A stretch of 64,000 bases of DNA, from the NCBI RefSeq assembly GCF_001514195.1, contig NZ_KQ948734.1, positions 1,059,076 to 1,123,075 of the forward strand, read 5' to 3'. The notes beneath the pieces are model-generated. The model did no database searches and was not told the DNA's origin. It saw only the letters and a list, made by a program, of their open reading frames with translations. Of this stretch, positions 52,716-63,681 are shown one piece after another (position 1 is the stretch's first letter; every line of letters starts with the position of its first letter). This stretch comes from Streptomyces griseorubiginosus (GTDB taxonomy: Bacteria > Actinomycetota > Actinomycetes > Streptomycetales > Streptomycetaceae). The translations under genes and the position numbers were made by a program.

Positions 52716-54520
52716 CGGGCGTCCTCCCCTTCCCCGGAGTCCCCGGACCCGGACATCAGATGGGCGTACTCGGCGTTGCTGCGCAGCAGTTCGTGGTGGG
52801 TGCCGACGGCCGTGATCCGGCCCTCCGACAGCAGCGCGACCCGGTCGGCGAGCTGCACGGTGGAGGGGCGGTGGGCGACGATCAGCGCGGTTGTGTCGGC
52901 CAGGACGTCCCGCAGGGCGGCCTCCACGGCGGCCTCGGTGTGCACGTCCAGGGCGGACAGCGGGTCGTCCAGGACGAGGAACCTCGGCCTGCCCACGACG
53001 GCCCGGGCGAGCGCGATGCGCTGGCGCTGGCCGCCGGAGAGGCTCAGGCCCTGTTCGCCGACCTGGGTGTCGGCGCCCTGGGGGAGGGCGTGCACGAAGT
53101 CTGCCTGGGCCACGGAGAGGGCTCGGTCCAGTTCCTGTTCGTCCTGGCCCATCAGGACGTTGTCGGCCACGCTGGTGGAGAAGAGGGTGGGGTCCTCGAA
53201 AGCCACGGCGACCATGGAGCGCAGTTCTTCCCTGGGCATGGCGGTGATGTCCTCGCCGTCCAGCGTGATGCGGCCCGCGGTGAGTTCGTGGAGGCGGGGG
53301 ACGAGGGCGGTGAGGGTGGTCTTGCCGCTGCCCGTCGCGCCTACGAGGGCCATCGATTCGCCGGGGCGGATGTGGAGGTCGATCAGGTCGAGGATGGGTG
53401 GGGAGTCCTCGGGGGCGTCGGGGTAGCGGAAACGGACGTTGTGGAACTGGAGGCCCTCGTTGTCGGCTGCGGGTGCGTGGGGGCTTGTCGCGCCGTTCCC
53501 CGCGCCCCTATGGGGCGCGTCTTCCTGCTCCGGTGTTTCGTCCATGGCCTCGAAATAGCGCTCCGTCGCCGTCGCCGCCTCCTGGCTCATGGCCAGCAGG
53601 AAGCCGATGGACTCGACGGGCCACCTGAGTGCGAGGGCTGTCGACAGGAAGGCGACCAGCGTGCCCGCCGACAGCTCCCCGTCGGCCACCTGGACGCAGC
53701 CCAGGACCAGGGCGGCTCCGATGGCCACCTCGGGGAGCGTGGTGATGACGCCCCAGATCGTGGCCAGCAGGCGGGCCTTGCGCAGCTCGGTGCCGCGCAG
53801 CTTCGCCGTCAGGTCACGGAACGCCCGCGCCTGCGACCTGTGCCGTCCGAAGCCCTTGATGATGCGGATGCCGAGCACGCTCTCCTCGACGACCGTGGTG
53901 AGGTCGCCGACCTGGTCCTGGGCGAGCCGTGCCACATGGTGGTACCGCTTCTCGAAGATCACGCAGGTGACCACCACGGGGATCGCGGGCCCCAGGATCA
54001 CCAGTCCGAGGGCCCAGTCCTGGAGCAGCATGATGATCACGCCGACGAGGATCGTCACGGCGTTGACCAGCAGGAAGGTCAGCGGGAAGGCGAGGAACAT
54101 GCGCAGCAGCATGAGGTCGGTGGTGGCCCGGGACAGCAACTGGCCGGAGGCCCAGCGGTCGTGGAAGGCCACCGGGAGGCGCTGGAGGCGGCGGTACAGG
54201 CCCGCCCGCATCTCCGCCTCCACGTGCGAGAGCGGTCTCGCCACCAGCCACCGCCGCAGACCGAAGAGCAGCGCCTCCGCGAGCCCGAGCAGCAGCAGGT
54301 ACAGCGCACCCAGCCACACCGCCGCCGTGTCCCCGTCGGCGACCGGACCGTCCACCAGCCACTTCAGGACGAGCGGGATCACGAGCCCCGTACAGGAGGC
54401 GAGCACCGCGACGAACGCGGCGGTGAACAGCCGTGCGCGAGCCGGCCGGACATAGGGCCACAGGCGCAGCAGCGTCCGTGCGGCCGATCGGTCCTTGGTG
54501 GGTGCATGTGTCGTGGACAT
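52712..54520 (-). CDS. ABC exporter half-transporter, Asp in place of catalytic Glu
   Basis: A 602-residue half-transporter, first gene of the four-gene operon. TMD about 20-310, NBD from about 345. Walker A LVGATGSGKTTLTALV and signature LSLSGGQRQRIALARAVV are canonical, but Walker B ends FLVLDDPLSALD, so the catalytic Glu is Asp, the mark of the degenerate site of heterodimeric exporters. The TMD-NBD linker carries the in-frame repeat-derived peptide EDAPHRGAGNGATSPHA. ATG 54520. The 206-bp gap to the divergent ABC-2 operon contains the promoter; a CTACGACC/GGTCGTAG pair is seen there. Confidence 0.93.
   Translation of the reverse strand: MSTTHAPTKDRSAARTLLRLWPYVRPARARLFTAAFVAVLASCTGLVIPLVLKWLVDGPVADGDTAAVWLGALYLLLLGLAEALLFGLRRWLVARPLSHVEAEMRAGLYRRLQRLPVAFHDRWASGQLLSRATTDLMLLRMFLAFPLTFLLVNAVTILVGVIIMLLQDWALGLVILGPAIPVVVTCVIFEKRYHHVARLAQDQVGDLTTVVEESVLGIRIIKGFGRHRSQARAFRDLTAKLRGTELRKARLLATIWGVITTLPEVAIGAALVLGCVQVADGELSAGTLVAFLSTALALRWPVESIGFLLAMSQEAATATERYFEAMDETPEQEDAPHRGAGNGATSPHAPAADNEGLQFHNVRFRYPDAPEDSPPILDLIDLHIRPGESMALVGATGSGKTTLTALVPRLHELTAGRITLDGEDITAMPREELRSMVAVAFEDPTLFSTSVADNVLMGQDEQELDRALSVAQADFVHALPQGADTQVGEQGLSLSGGQRQRIALARAVVGRPRFLVLDDPLSALDVHTEAAVEAALRDVLADTTALIVAHRPSTVQLADRVALLSEGRITAVGTHHELLRSNAEYAHLMSGSGDSGEGEDAR
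53474..53519 (+). repeat. Second Streptomyces repeat core inside an ABC gene
   Basis: GGCTTGTCGCGCCGTTCCCC then GCGCCCCTATGGGGCGCG: same core as at 49514, same CCG variant, ending in dyad CGCGCCCC/GGGGCGCG. On the coding strand it specifies HRGAGNGATS in the TMD-NBD linker. Confidence 0.85.
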
Positions 54521-54726
54521 CAGCTGCGAGCCTACGGACCGGCACTGACAACGCCCACCGAGTTTTGGCCGGACCGGAATCCGCCGATGGACCTACGACC
54601 TGCGTGTTCGAGGGGTCGCACAGGAGTTGCCGGGAGGGTCGTAGCCCCGCATCCACCGATCGGTTGATGCTGCTTCGAGCGCGACGGGCGATGTGGCAGC
54701 CGGCCCCGGACCGGGACGCTGATGCC

Positions 54727-55680
54727 ATGTCCGTCATCGAAGTCAGCGAACTGCGGAAGTCCTACGGGGGCCGGGCCGTCGTCGACGGTGTCTCCTTCGC
54801 CGTCGAGGAGGGCGAGATCTTCGGCGTCCTGGGCCCGAACGGCGCCGGCAAGACCACCACCGTCGAGTGCGTCGAGGGGCTGCGGGTCCCCGACGCGGGC
54901 CGGGTCCGGGTCACCGGGCTCGACCCCGTCGCCGACCACGCGCGCGTGGCCCGCGTCCTCGGCGCCCAGCTCCAGGAGAGCGAACTTCAGCCCAAGCTCA
55001 CCGTCCGCGAGGCCCTGGAGCTCTACAGCACCTTCTACGACCGTCCCCTCGACTGGCGTCCGCTGGCCGAGCGCCTGGGGCTGACCCAGAAGCTCACCAC
55101 CCGGTTCGGGAAGCTCTCCGGCGGTCAGAAGCAGCGCCTGTTCATCGCGCTCGCCCTGGTCGGCAACCCGCGGATCGTCGTCCTGGACGAGCTGACCACC
55201 GGGCTCGACCCGCGCGCCCGCCGGGACACCTGGGAGCTGATCGAGGACGTCCGCGCCAACGGCGTGGCCGTGCTGCTCGTCACCCACTTCATGGAGGAGG
55301 CGCAGCGCCTCTGCGACCGGATCGCCGTGATCGACAAGGGGCGGGTCGCCGCCCTGGACACCCCGGCCGGGCTCATCCGGCGCTCGGCGGGCGGCACGGT
55401 GATCAGCTTCACCCCCTCCGCGCCGCTCGACGCGCACGAACTGAACACCCTGCCCGCGCTCGCCTCGGTCGAGGACCGGGCCGGCCGGCTCACCCTGTCC
55501 GGCACCGACGAGACGGTGAACGCCGTCATCACCCTGCTCGCCCGCCGGCACGTCACCGCCCACCAGCTGCGAGTCGTGGACGCCACCCTCGACGACGCGT
55601 TCCTGGACCTCACGAAGACCGACACGGTGACCGACACGAAGACCGACACGATCACCGACACCCAGGAGGCCACGGCATGA
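54727..55680 (+). CDS. ABC transporter ATP-binding protein (DrrA/CcmA type)
   Basis: A 317-residue ATPase with Walker A LGPNGAGKTTTVECVEG, signature KLSGGQKQRLFIALALV, Walker B IVVLDELTTGLDPRA and H-loop LLVTHFMEEAQRL. The C-terminal ~80-residue extension is the accessory domain of DrrA-type drug exporters and ends in a Thr/Asp repeat (TKTDTVTDTKTDTITDT). Its stop overlaps the permease start (ATGA). ATG 54727 lacks a strong ribosome-binding site. Followed by permease, histidine kinase and response regulator, a frequent Streptomyces arrangement for antibiotic or cell-envelope stress efflux. Confidence 0.93.
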   Translation: MSVIEVSELRKSYGGRAVVDGVSFAVEEGEIFGVLGPNGAGKTTTVECVEGLRVPDAGRVRVTGLDPVADHARVARVLGAQLQESELQPKLTVREALELYSTFYDRPLDWRPLAERLGLTQKLTTRFGKLSGGQKQRLFIALALVGNPRIVVLDELTTGLDPRARRDTWELIEDVRANGVAVLLVTHFMEEAQRLCDRIAVIDKGRVAALDTPAGLIRRSAGGTVISFTPSAPLDAHELNTLPALASVEDRAGRLTLSGTDETVNAVITLLARRHVTAHQLRVVDATLDDAFLDLTKTDTVTDTKTDTITDTQEATA

Positions 55681-56411
55681 ACACCGCCGTACTGCGGACC
55701 GAGGTCCGACTCTTCCGCCGCGAACCCGGCGCCCTGTTCTGGATCCTGCTGTTCCCCACCCTGCTCCTGGTGATCCTCGGCTCGATCCCGTCCTTCCGGC
55801 ACCACGACCCCGACCTCGGCGGCCTTCGCACCATCGACGTGTACGTCCCGGTGGCCGTGCTCCTCGGCCTGATCGTCGGTGGCCTCCAGTCGATGCCCCA
55901 GACCCTCACCGGCTACCGCGAGCGGGGCATCCTGCGCCGCATGTCCACCACCCCGGTCCGCCCGACCGCCCTGCTCGTCGCGCAGATGACGGTCTACGGC
56001 GGTGCCGCCCTGGCGTCGGGCCTGCTGGCCCTCGCGGTCGGGCGGGTCGGCTTCGCCGTACGACTGCCCGAGCAGCCCGCTGGATACCTGCTGGCCCTGG
56101 TCCTCGCCGTGCTCGCCGCCCTCGCGCTCGGCGCGGTGGTCTCGGCGCTGTCCCGGACCACGAAGATGGCCGGCGCGATCGGCTCGGCCGTGTTCTTCCC
56201 GGCGATGTTCTGCGCGGGCGTGTGGGCGCCGGTGCAGACCATGCCGCACCTGCTGGCCCGGATCGTCGGGTACACCCCCTTCGGAGCGGCCGCCGAGGCG
56301 CTGAACCGGGCCGCGGCAGGGCACTGGCCGGGCTGGACCCACCTCGGCGTGCTGGTGATCTGGACGCTGCTGCTGACGGCCGCCGCGTCGCGCTGGTTCC
56401 GCTGGGAGTGA
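55677..56411 (+). CDS. ABC-2 type permease (DrrB-like)
   Basis: A 244-residue membrane protein with six hydrophobic segments, among them LFWILLFPTLLLVILGSIP, VYVPVAVLLGLIVGGLQSMP, LALVLAVLAALALGAVVSAL and SAVFFPAMFCAGVWAPVQTM. The motif YRERGILRRMSTTPVRPT between TM2 and TM3 is characteristic of ABC-2 permeases. It pairs with the ATPase encoded 4 bp upstream (overlapping) to form the exporter. Substrate unknown. Confidence 0.92.
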   Translation: MNTAVLRTEVRLFRREPGALFWILLFPTLLLVILGSIPSFRHHDPDLGGLRTIDVYVPVAVLLGLIVGGLQSMPQTLTGYRERGILRRMSTTPVRPTALLVAQMTVYGGAALASGLLALAVGRVGFAVRLPEQPAGYLLALVLAVLAALALGAVVSALSRTTKMAGAIGSAVFFPAMFCAGVWAPVQTMPHLLARIVGYTPFGAAAEALNRAAAGHWPGWTHLGVLVIWTLLLTAAASRWFRWE

Positions 56412-56436
56412 GGCGGCCGTGCCGGACACTGGGGCC

Positions 56437-57687
56437 ATGACCACCACAGGGCCCTTCGAGCCCCGGGCCTCCTTCGACAACTGGGGGCCCTACGCGTTGC
56501 TGGCCGCGGGTGTCGTGGCGGCGGCCGTCTCCGCCCGGCCGGTCGGCATGGGCCCGCCCGCGATGGCCGTCTCCGCGGTCCTGGTCGTCGCGGGTGCTGT
56601 CCTCCAGGTGTGGTGGAGCAGGGTGCGGCGGAGCGAGCCCGGCCCGAGCCGGACCGGGGTGTGCCTGTACTTCCTGCGCTGGGCCCTGGGGTTCGTGCTG
56701 ACCTGGCTCAACCCGTTCTTCGCCTTCTACGCGGTGACCGGCTACTACACGGCAGGACGGGAGCTGCCCCGCCGGCTGGTGATGCCCGGTCTGTTCCTGA
56801 CCGCGATCACCATGGCCGGCAGCGAGGTGGGCGGCATGCCGCCGCGCGGAACGCTCCTGTGGGTCGGGTTCTTCCTCGTCCTGGGCCTCAACATGGGCCT
56901 GGTCAGCGTGTTCACCCGGTTCGCGTTGCAGGAGCAGGATCGCGCCCGGTTCCAGGCCGAGACCATCGCGGAACTGGAACGCACCAACACCGCGCTCCAG
57001 CAGGCGCTCGACGAGAACGCCGCTCTTCACGCCCAACTCCTCGTCCAGGCACGGGAAGCGGGCGTCGCCGACGAGCGCCGCCGGCTGGCCGCCGAGATCC
57101 ACGACACCCTCGCCCAGGGCCTGACCGGGATCATCGCCCAGCTCCAGGTCGTCGCGAACACCTCGGACGAGGGGCAGGCCCGCGAGCACGTGCAGCGGGC
57201 GATCGACCTCGCCCGGCACAGCCTCGGCGAGGCCCGCCGGTCGGTCCACAACCTCGCCCCGGTCGCGCTGGCCGAGGCGGGACTGCCCGAGGCGCTCAAG
57301 CAGACGGTCGCCGAATGGGGCGAACGCACCGGTGTGCGCGCCGAGTTCACCGTCACCGGCACCGCCGAGCAGCTGCACGACGAGGTCTCCGCGACCCTGC
57401 TCAGGATCGCCCAGGAGGCCCTGTCCAACGCGGCCCGGCACGCGCACGCCGGCCGCGTCGGCGTCACCCTGAGCTTCCTGACCGACGAGGTCATCCTCGA
57501 CATCCGCGACGACGGACGCGGCTTCGACCCGCTCGACCTGCCCGCCCGCACCCACGCCGGCGGCTTCGGCCTCGACGGCATGCGGGCCCGGGCCGAACGC
57601 ATCGCCGGTTCGCTCGCCGTCGAGTCCGAACCGGGCAACGGCACCGCGCTGTCGGCTCGCGTACCGTTGGTCCGCCATGACCGGTGA
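56437..57687 (+). CDS. NarL-type sensor histidine kinase
   Basis: About 416 residues from ATG 56437 (GTG 56419 is possible). Four or five N-terminal membrane helices (about 18-160), a short coiled-coil linker (about 163-205, AETIAELERTNTALQQALDE), a HisKA_3 dimerisation box with the phospho-acceptor His222 in RRRLAAEIHDTLAQGLTGII, and HATPase_c with RIAQEALSNAARHAHA, DIRDDGRGFD and GGFGLDGMRARAE. No extracytoplasmic domain of size, so it probably senses an intramembrane or transporter-related signal. The gene overlaps the response-regulator gene by 11 bp. Confidence 0.94.
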   Translation: MTTTGPFEPRASFDNWGPYALLAAGVVAAAVSARPVGMGPPAMAVSAVLVVAGAVLQVWWSRVRRSEPGPSRTGVCLYFLRWALGFVLTWLNPFFAFYAVTGYYTAGRELPRRLVMPGLFLTAITMAGSEVGGMPPRGTLLWVGFFLVLGLNMGLVSVFTRFALQEQDRARFQAETIAELERTNTALQQALDENAALHAQLLVQAREAGVADERRRLAAEIHDTLAQGLTGIIAQLQVVANTSDEGQAREHVQRAIDLARHSLGEARRSVHNLAPVALAEAGLPEALKQTVAEWGERTGVRAEFTVTGTAEQLHDEVSATLLRIAQEALSNAARHAHAGRVGVTLSFLTDEVILDIRDDGRGFDPLDLPARTHAGGFGLDGMRARAERIAGSLAVESEPGNGTALSARVPLVRHDR

Positions 57688-58315
57688 CATCTCGCTGCTG
57701 ATCGTCGACGACCATCCCGTGGTACGGGACGGTCTGCGCGGCATGTTCGCCTCCGCGCCCGGCTTCACGGTGCTCGGCGAGGCCTCCGACGGCGTCGAGG
57801 CCGTCGAACGGGCCGCGGCCCTCGACCCCGACGTGATCCTGATGGACCTGCGGATGCCGGGCGGGGGAGGGGTCGACGCCATCCGGGAGCTGACCCGCAG
57901 GGCCGCCCGCGCGAAGGTCCTCGTGCTGACGACGTACGACACCGACTCCGACACCCTGCCCGCGATCGAGGCGGGCGCGACCGGCTACCTCCTCAAGGAC
58001 GCCCCGCGCGACGAACTGTTCACCGCGGTACGGGCGGCCGCGGAGGGCCGTACGGTCCTCTCCCCGGCGGTGGCGTCCCGGCTGGTCTCCGCGGTCCGCT
58101 CACCCAAGGCACCCGCGAACGAGCCCCTGTCCGCCCGTGAGCGCGAGGTCCTCACCCTGGTCGCCCGGGGCACCTCCAACCGCGAGATCGCCCGCGAGCT
58201 GTTCATCAGCGAGGCGACCGTGAAGACCCATCTCACCCACCTGTACGCCAAGTTGGGCGTCAACGACCGAGCGGCGGCGGTCGCGACGGCGTACCAGCGG
58301 GGGATCCTCGGCTAA
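57677..58315 (+). CDS. NarL/LuxR-type response regulator
   Basis: A 212-residue regulator: receiver with LLIVDDHPVVRDGLRG, phospho-acceptor Asp57 in VILMDLRMPGGGG, LVLTTYDTDSD and the Lys in GYLLKDAPRDEL; C-terminal LuxR HTH LSAREREVLTLVARGTSNRE then IARELFISEATVKTHLTHLY. Cognate partner of the kinase before it and probable regulator of the ABC pair. Its TAA (58313-58315) overlaps the stop of the convergent sulfatase gene (TAG on minus, 58312-58314), so the 3' ends share bases and no terminator fits between them. Confidence 0.95.
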   Translation: MTGDISLLIVDDHPVVRDGLRGMFASAPGFTVLGEASDGVEAVERAAALDPDVILMDLRMPGGGGVDAIRELTRRAARAKVLVLTTYDTDSDTLPAIEAGATGYLLKDAPRDELFTAVRAAAEGRTVLSPAVASRLVSAVRSPKAPANEPLSAREREVLTLVARGTSNREIARELFISEATVKTHLTHLYAKLGVNDRAAAVATAYQRGILG

Positions 58316-59724
58316 CCGGGATACGGCAGCAGTCCGGCCGCGGTCCGCTCCCAGGCGGCCTTCAGCTCGGCGAGCAGGTCCGGCTCGTCGGGCGCGAGGT
58401 CGGCCTGTTCGCGCAGGTCCGCGCCGAGGTCGTAGAGGTGGTCCTTGCCGGCCGAGTCCTGGTAGTACTTCCACCTCCCGCGCCGCAGGGCCCGGTTGGC
58501 CCGCACCCGCCAGAACAGGTCGCGCTCCGGCAACCGTTCGCCCCGCAGCAGGTACCCGGCCAGGCTGGTGCCGTCCAGCGGATAGGCAGGATCGGGGCGC
58601 GCGCCGGCCACCTCCAGGAAGGTCGCCGTCCAGTCGGGGGAGAAGTTCGGTTCGTGACTGACCTGGTCGCCGTCGATCCGGTGCGGCCAGCGCACGATGG
58701 TCGGCACCCGGATGCCGCCCTCCTGGAGCACGAACTTCTCGCCGCTGAGCGGACACAGATAGGACCAGCGCTCGCCGCCGTTGTCGCTGGCGAAGTACAC
58801 CAGGGTGTGCTCCTCCTGCCACGAACGGCGCAGAGCGGCGAGCACCTCGCCGACGGCCGCGTCGAGACTCTCCACCATCTCGGTGTACTTGGCGACGGAG
58901 CCGCCGTCGTAGTGGTTGAGCGCCGCCGACACCTCCGCCTGGCTCTTCGCGCTGCGGATCCTCGCGGCGATCTCCGCGCCGGTCTCCTCGTCGCCCTCCG
59001 CGAGCCAGGGCCAGTGCGGTGTCGTGAAGTTGAGGTTCAGCAGCCAGGGCGTCGAGTGATCACGGCTCACGTAGTCGACGGCCCGCTCGGTGAGGACCTC
59101 GGTGTAGTAACGCAGGTCCTGGTGCGTGGCGTCGCCCTCGTAGAGGTCGTAGTCGCCGAGCTGGCCCAGCTTGGAGAAGTACTCCAGCACACCGCCCCGG
59201 TTGCCGAAGAACTCGTCCCAGCCCGACTTGGTGGGGCTGTAGTCGGGCAGCCAGCCGCAGTGCCACTTGCCGATCAGGGCGGTCGCGTAGCCGGCCTTCT
59301 TCAGCAGGGAGGCGAGCGTGGGGTGGTTCGGGTCCAGCCCCTGCGTCCTGTTCGCGACGGGCTCGGCGAGCCCGCCCGGCGTACGCCCCGGATACCGCCC
59401 GGTGTAGAGGCTGAACCGGGTCGGCGAGCAGGTCGAGGACCCCGAGTACGCGTCGGTGAACCGCACGCCCTGCCGGGCCAGCCGGTCCAGGTGCGGCGTC
59501 CTGATGTGCGGGGCGCCGTATGACGACAGGTCGGCCCAGCCGAGGTCGTCGCCGAGGATGACGAGGAGGTTGGGCCGTCTGCCGGAGGCGCCCTGGGGCC
59601 GGGCCCTGAAGGGACGTTCGGTCAGGGCTTGGGCGGCTTCGGCGGTGGTCGTCGTGCCGGCGACGGCGGTCACGGCGCCGCCACCGACGAGACCACCGAA
59701 GGCACGGCGGGACATCTCAGGCAT
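58312..59724 (-). CDS. Tat-exported sulfatase (formylglycine type)
   Basis: About 470 residues from ATG 59724. The N-terminus MSRRAFGGLVGGG is a twin-arginine signal. The sulfatase domain starts RRPNLLVILGDDLGWADL (metal Asp pair) and has the CxPxR motif STCSPTRFSLYTGR with Cys99, the residue converted to formylglycine by the sulfatase-modifying enzyme (not in this window). Further ligands: GKWHCGWLPDYSPTKSGWDE and FASDNGGERWSYLCP. It should hydrolyse sulfate esters outside the membrane; substrate unknown. No ribosome-binding site stands out. The 3' end shares bases with the response-regulator stop. Confidence 0.93.
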   Translation of the reverse strand: MPEMSRRAFGGLVGGGAVTAVAGTTTTAEAAQALTERPFRARPQGASGRRPNLLVILGDDLGWADLSSYGAPHIRTPHLDRLARQGVRFTDAYSGSSTCSPTRFSLYTGRYPGRTPGGLAEPVANRTQGLDPNHPTLASLLKKAGYATALIGKWHCGWLPDYSPTKSGWDEFFGNRGGVLEYFSKLGQLGDYDLYEGDATHQDLRYYTEVLTERAVDYVSRDHSTPWLLNLNFTTPHWPWLAEGDEETGAEIAARIRSAKSQAEVSAALNHYDGGSVAKYTEMVESLDAAVGEVLAALRRSWQEEHTLVYFASDNGGERWSYLCPLSGEKFVLQEGGIRVPTIVRWPHRIDGDQVSHEPNFSPDWTATFLEVAGARPDPAYPLDGTSLAGYLLRGERLPERDLFWRVRANRALRRGRWKYYQDSAGKDHLYDLGADLREQADLAPDEPDLLAELKAAWERTAAGLLPYPG

Positions 59725-59799
59725 GCGCACGAGTCTGGTCAGCCGGTGGTTGTCATGGCCAGCGATCACATGAGCTGTTCACGGACCTGCAACACCGCC

Positions 59800-62046
<2,247 letters not shown>

Positions 62047-62189
62047 CGGTCCTCCCACGGCTCGTGGAACGAGGTGGAAAAGGGCGCACGGCATCCCATC
62101 CGCGGCACCCCCTCACGTCGTCCTCCCCACTGTTCTGCCCACGGGTCGCCTCGCACTCACGGGTTCGCTCCGCTGGGTTGGGCGGGGCG

Positions 62190-62266
62190 CCTTCGGAAGT
62201 GCCGGATCAGGTTGTCGGGCGACTGCGGGTCCGCGGGGGCTGGTCGCGCAGTTCCCCGCGCCCCCC
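62190..62266 (+). repeat. Full-length copy of the ~100-bp repeat
   Basis: Reads CCTTCGGAAGTGCCGGATCA ... GGCTGGTCGCGCAGTTCCCC and GCGCCCC, parallel to copies at 431-606. The preceding GCTCCGCTGGGTTGGGCGGG (62168-62187) also matches the sequence before copy 531, showing the unit is about 100 bp. Sits upstream of glgX (minus) and the L,D-transpeptidase gene. Confidence 0.8.
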
Positions 62267-62342
62267 AAAGAGTGGTAGGCCCCCGTCGCCGTAGATCCGA
62301 AGGTCACGTTTCCCCCCGGTAGGCCCCGTCGTTTAGCCGGTC

Positions 62343-63569
62343 GTGAGACATGGACAGGGGCGCGCTCGGCGTGCCGGGACCGTGATGGTCGCCGTGGTGA
62401 CATGGGCAGGACTGGTGGCCGGAGCCGCCGGGTGCACATCGGGCGGGGGTGGCGGGATCAGCGGGGTCGGAGGGTTCGGCAAGCCCCCCGCCCCCGAGGA
62501 CGTGATCAGGGTCGCCCCCGACGACGGCACCAGGGGCGTGCCGCCCGAGGAGAGGCTGCGGGTCCGGGTGGCCGGCGGGCGCCTGGAGTCGGTCACCGTG
62601 GTCAAGTCCCAGGACGCGCAGGACACTCCGGTCCCCGGCCGCATCTCCGACGACGGTCTGCGCTGGGAACCCGACGAGGCGCGGCTCGCGCTCGCCGCGA
62701 AGTACACCGTCGACGCGGTCGCCCTCGACGCGCACGGCCGCCGCTCGGCCCGGCACGCGACCTTCACCACGTACGTCCCCGGGAAGCGTTTCGTCGGCTA
62801 CGTCACCCCAGAGAACCGCTCCACCGTCGGCACCGGGATGATCGTCTCGCTGGCGTTCAACCGGGAGATCCAGGACCGCGCGGCCGTCGAACGCGCCGTC
62901 CGCGTCACCGCGCAGCCGCCCGTCGAGATCCGCCCGCACTGGTTCGGCCGGGGCCGCCTCGACTTCCGGCCCGAGCACTACTGGGAGCCCGGGACCCGGG
63001 TGACGGTAGCGCTGCGGCTGCGGGACGTGGAGGGCGCGCCCGGCGTCTACGGCCTCCAGTACAAGACCGTCTCCTTCACCGTCGGCCGAAGCCAGGTCTC
63101 CCTCGTGGACGCGGCCGAACACACCATGCAGGTCCGGCGGGACGGCGAACTCCTCGCCACCGTGCCGATCACCGCGGGCGCCCCCAGGACCACCACGTAC
63201 AACGGCAAGATGGTCGTCACCGAGATGCTGGAAGTGACCCGCATGAACAGCCGTACGGTCGGCTTCGGCGGCGAGTACGACATCCCGGACGTCCCGCACG
63301 CCTTGCGCCTGACGGACTCCGGCACCTTCCTGCACGGCAACTACTGGGCGCCGGACGCCCCCGGCAGGGTCAATGTCAGCCACGGCTGTGTGGGCCTGAG
63401 GGATGTGAAGGGCGGCAGCTCGGAGACGCCCGCGGGCTGGTTCTTCGACCGCAGTCTCGTCGGTGACGTGGTCGAGGTCGTCCACAGCGATGACAAAAAG
63501 GTCGCTCCCGACAATGGGCTCGGGGGATGGAACATGACGTGGAAGCAGTGGAAAGCGGGCAGTGACTGA
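62343..63569 (+). CDS. Lipoprotein L,D-transpeptidase (YkuD) with Ig-like domains
   Basis: A 408-residue lipoprotein: basic n-region (RHGQGRARRAG), hydrophobic core and lipobox VAGAAGC with Cys31. Two beta-sandwich Ig-like domains (about 55-150 and 150-260; VRVAPDD.., TVGRSQVSLVDA) precede the YkuD domain, with the active site VNVSHGCVGL (His347, Cys349) and HGNYWAPDAPG. It makes 3-3 cross-links in peptidoglycan, the main cross-link type in Streptomyces poles, and resembles mycobacterial LdtMt2-type enzymes. GTG 62343 is preferred because it supplies the charged n-region. A second similar lipoprotein follows. Confidence 0.93.
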   Translation: MRHGQGRARRAGTVMVAVVTWAGLVAGAAGCTSGGGGGISGVGGFGKPPAPEDVIRVAPDDGTRGVPPEERLRVRVAGGRLESVTVVKSQDAQDTPVPGRISDDGLRWEPDEARLALAAKYTVDAVALDAHGRRSARHATFTTYVPGKRFVGYVTPENRSTVGTGMIVSLAFNREIQDRAAVERAVRVTAQPPVEIRPHWFGRGRLDFRPEHYWEPGTRVTVALRLRDVEGAPGVYGLQYKTVSFTVGRSQVSLVDAAEHTMQVRRDGELLATVPITAGAPRTTTYNGKMVVTEMLEVTRMNSRTVGFGGEYDIPDVPHALRLTDSGTFLHGNYWAPDAPGRVNVSHGCVGLRDVKGGSSETPAGWFFDRSLVGDVVEVVHSDDKKVAPDNGLGGWNMTWKQWKAGSD

Positions 63570-63681
63570 ATGGTGACCTTGCACTCACAAGATTCTGAAA
63601 TTTATGCGGTTAATATGCGCCGACACGCGGTGATCGCGGGGGTGATGCGGGCCTGACCAGGCCCGGCGAGGGGAGATCGAC

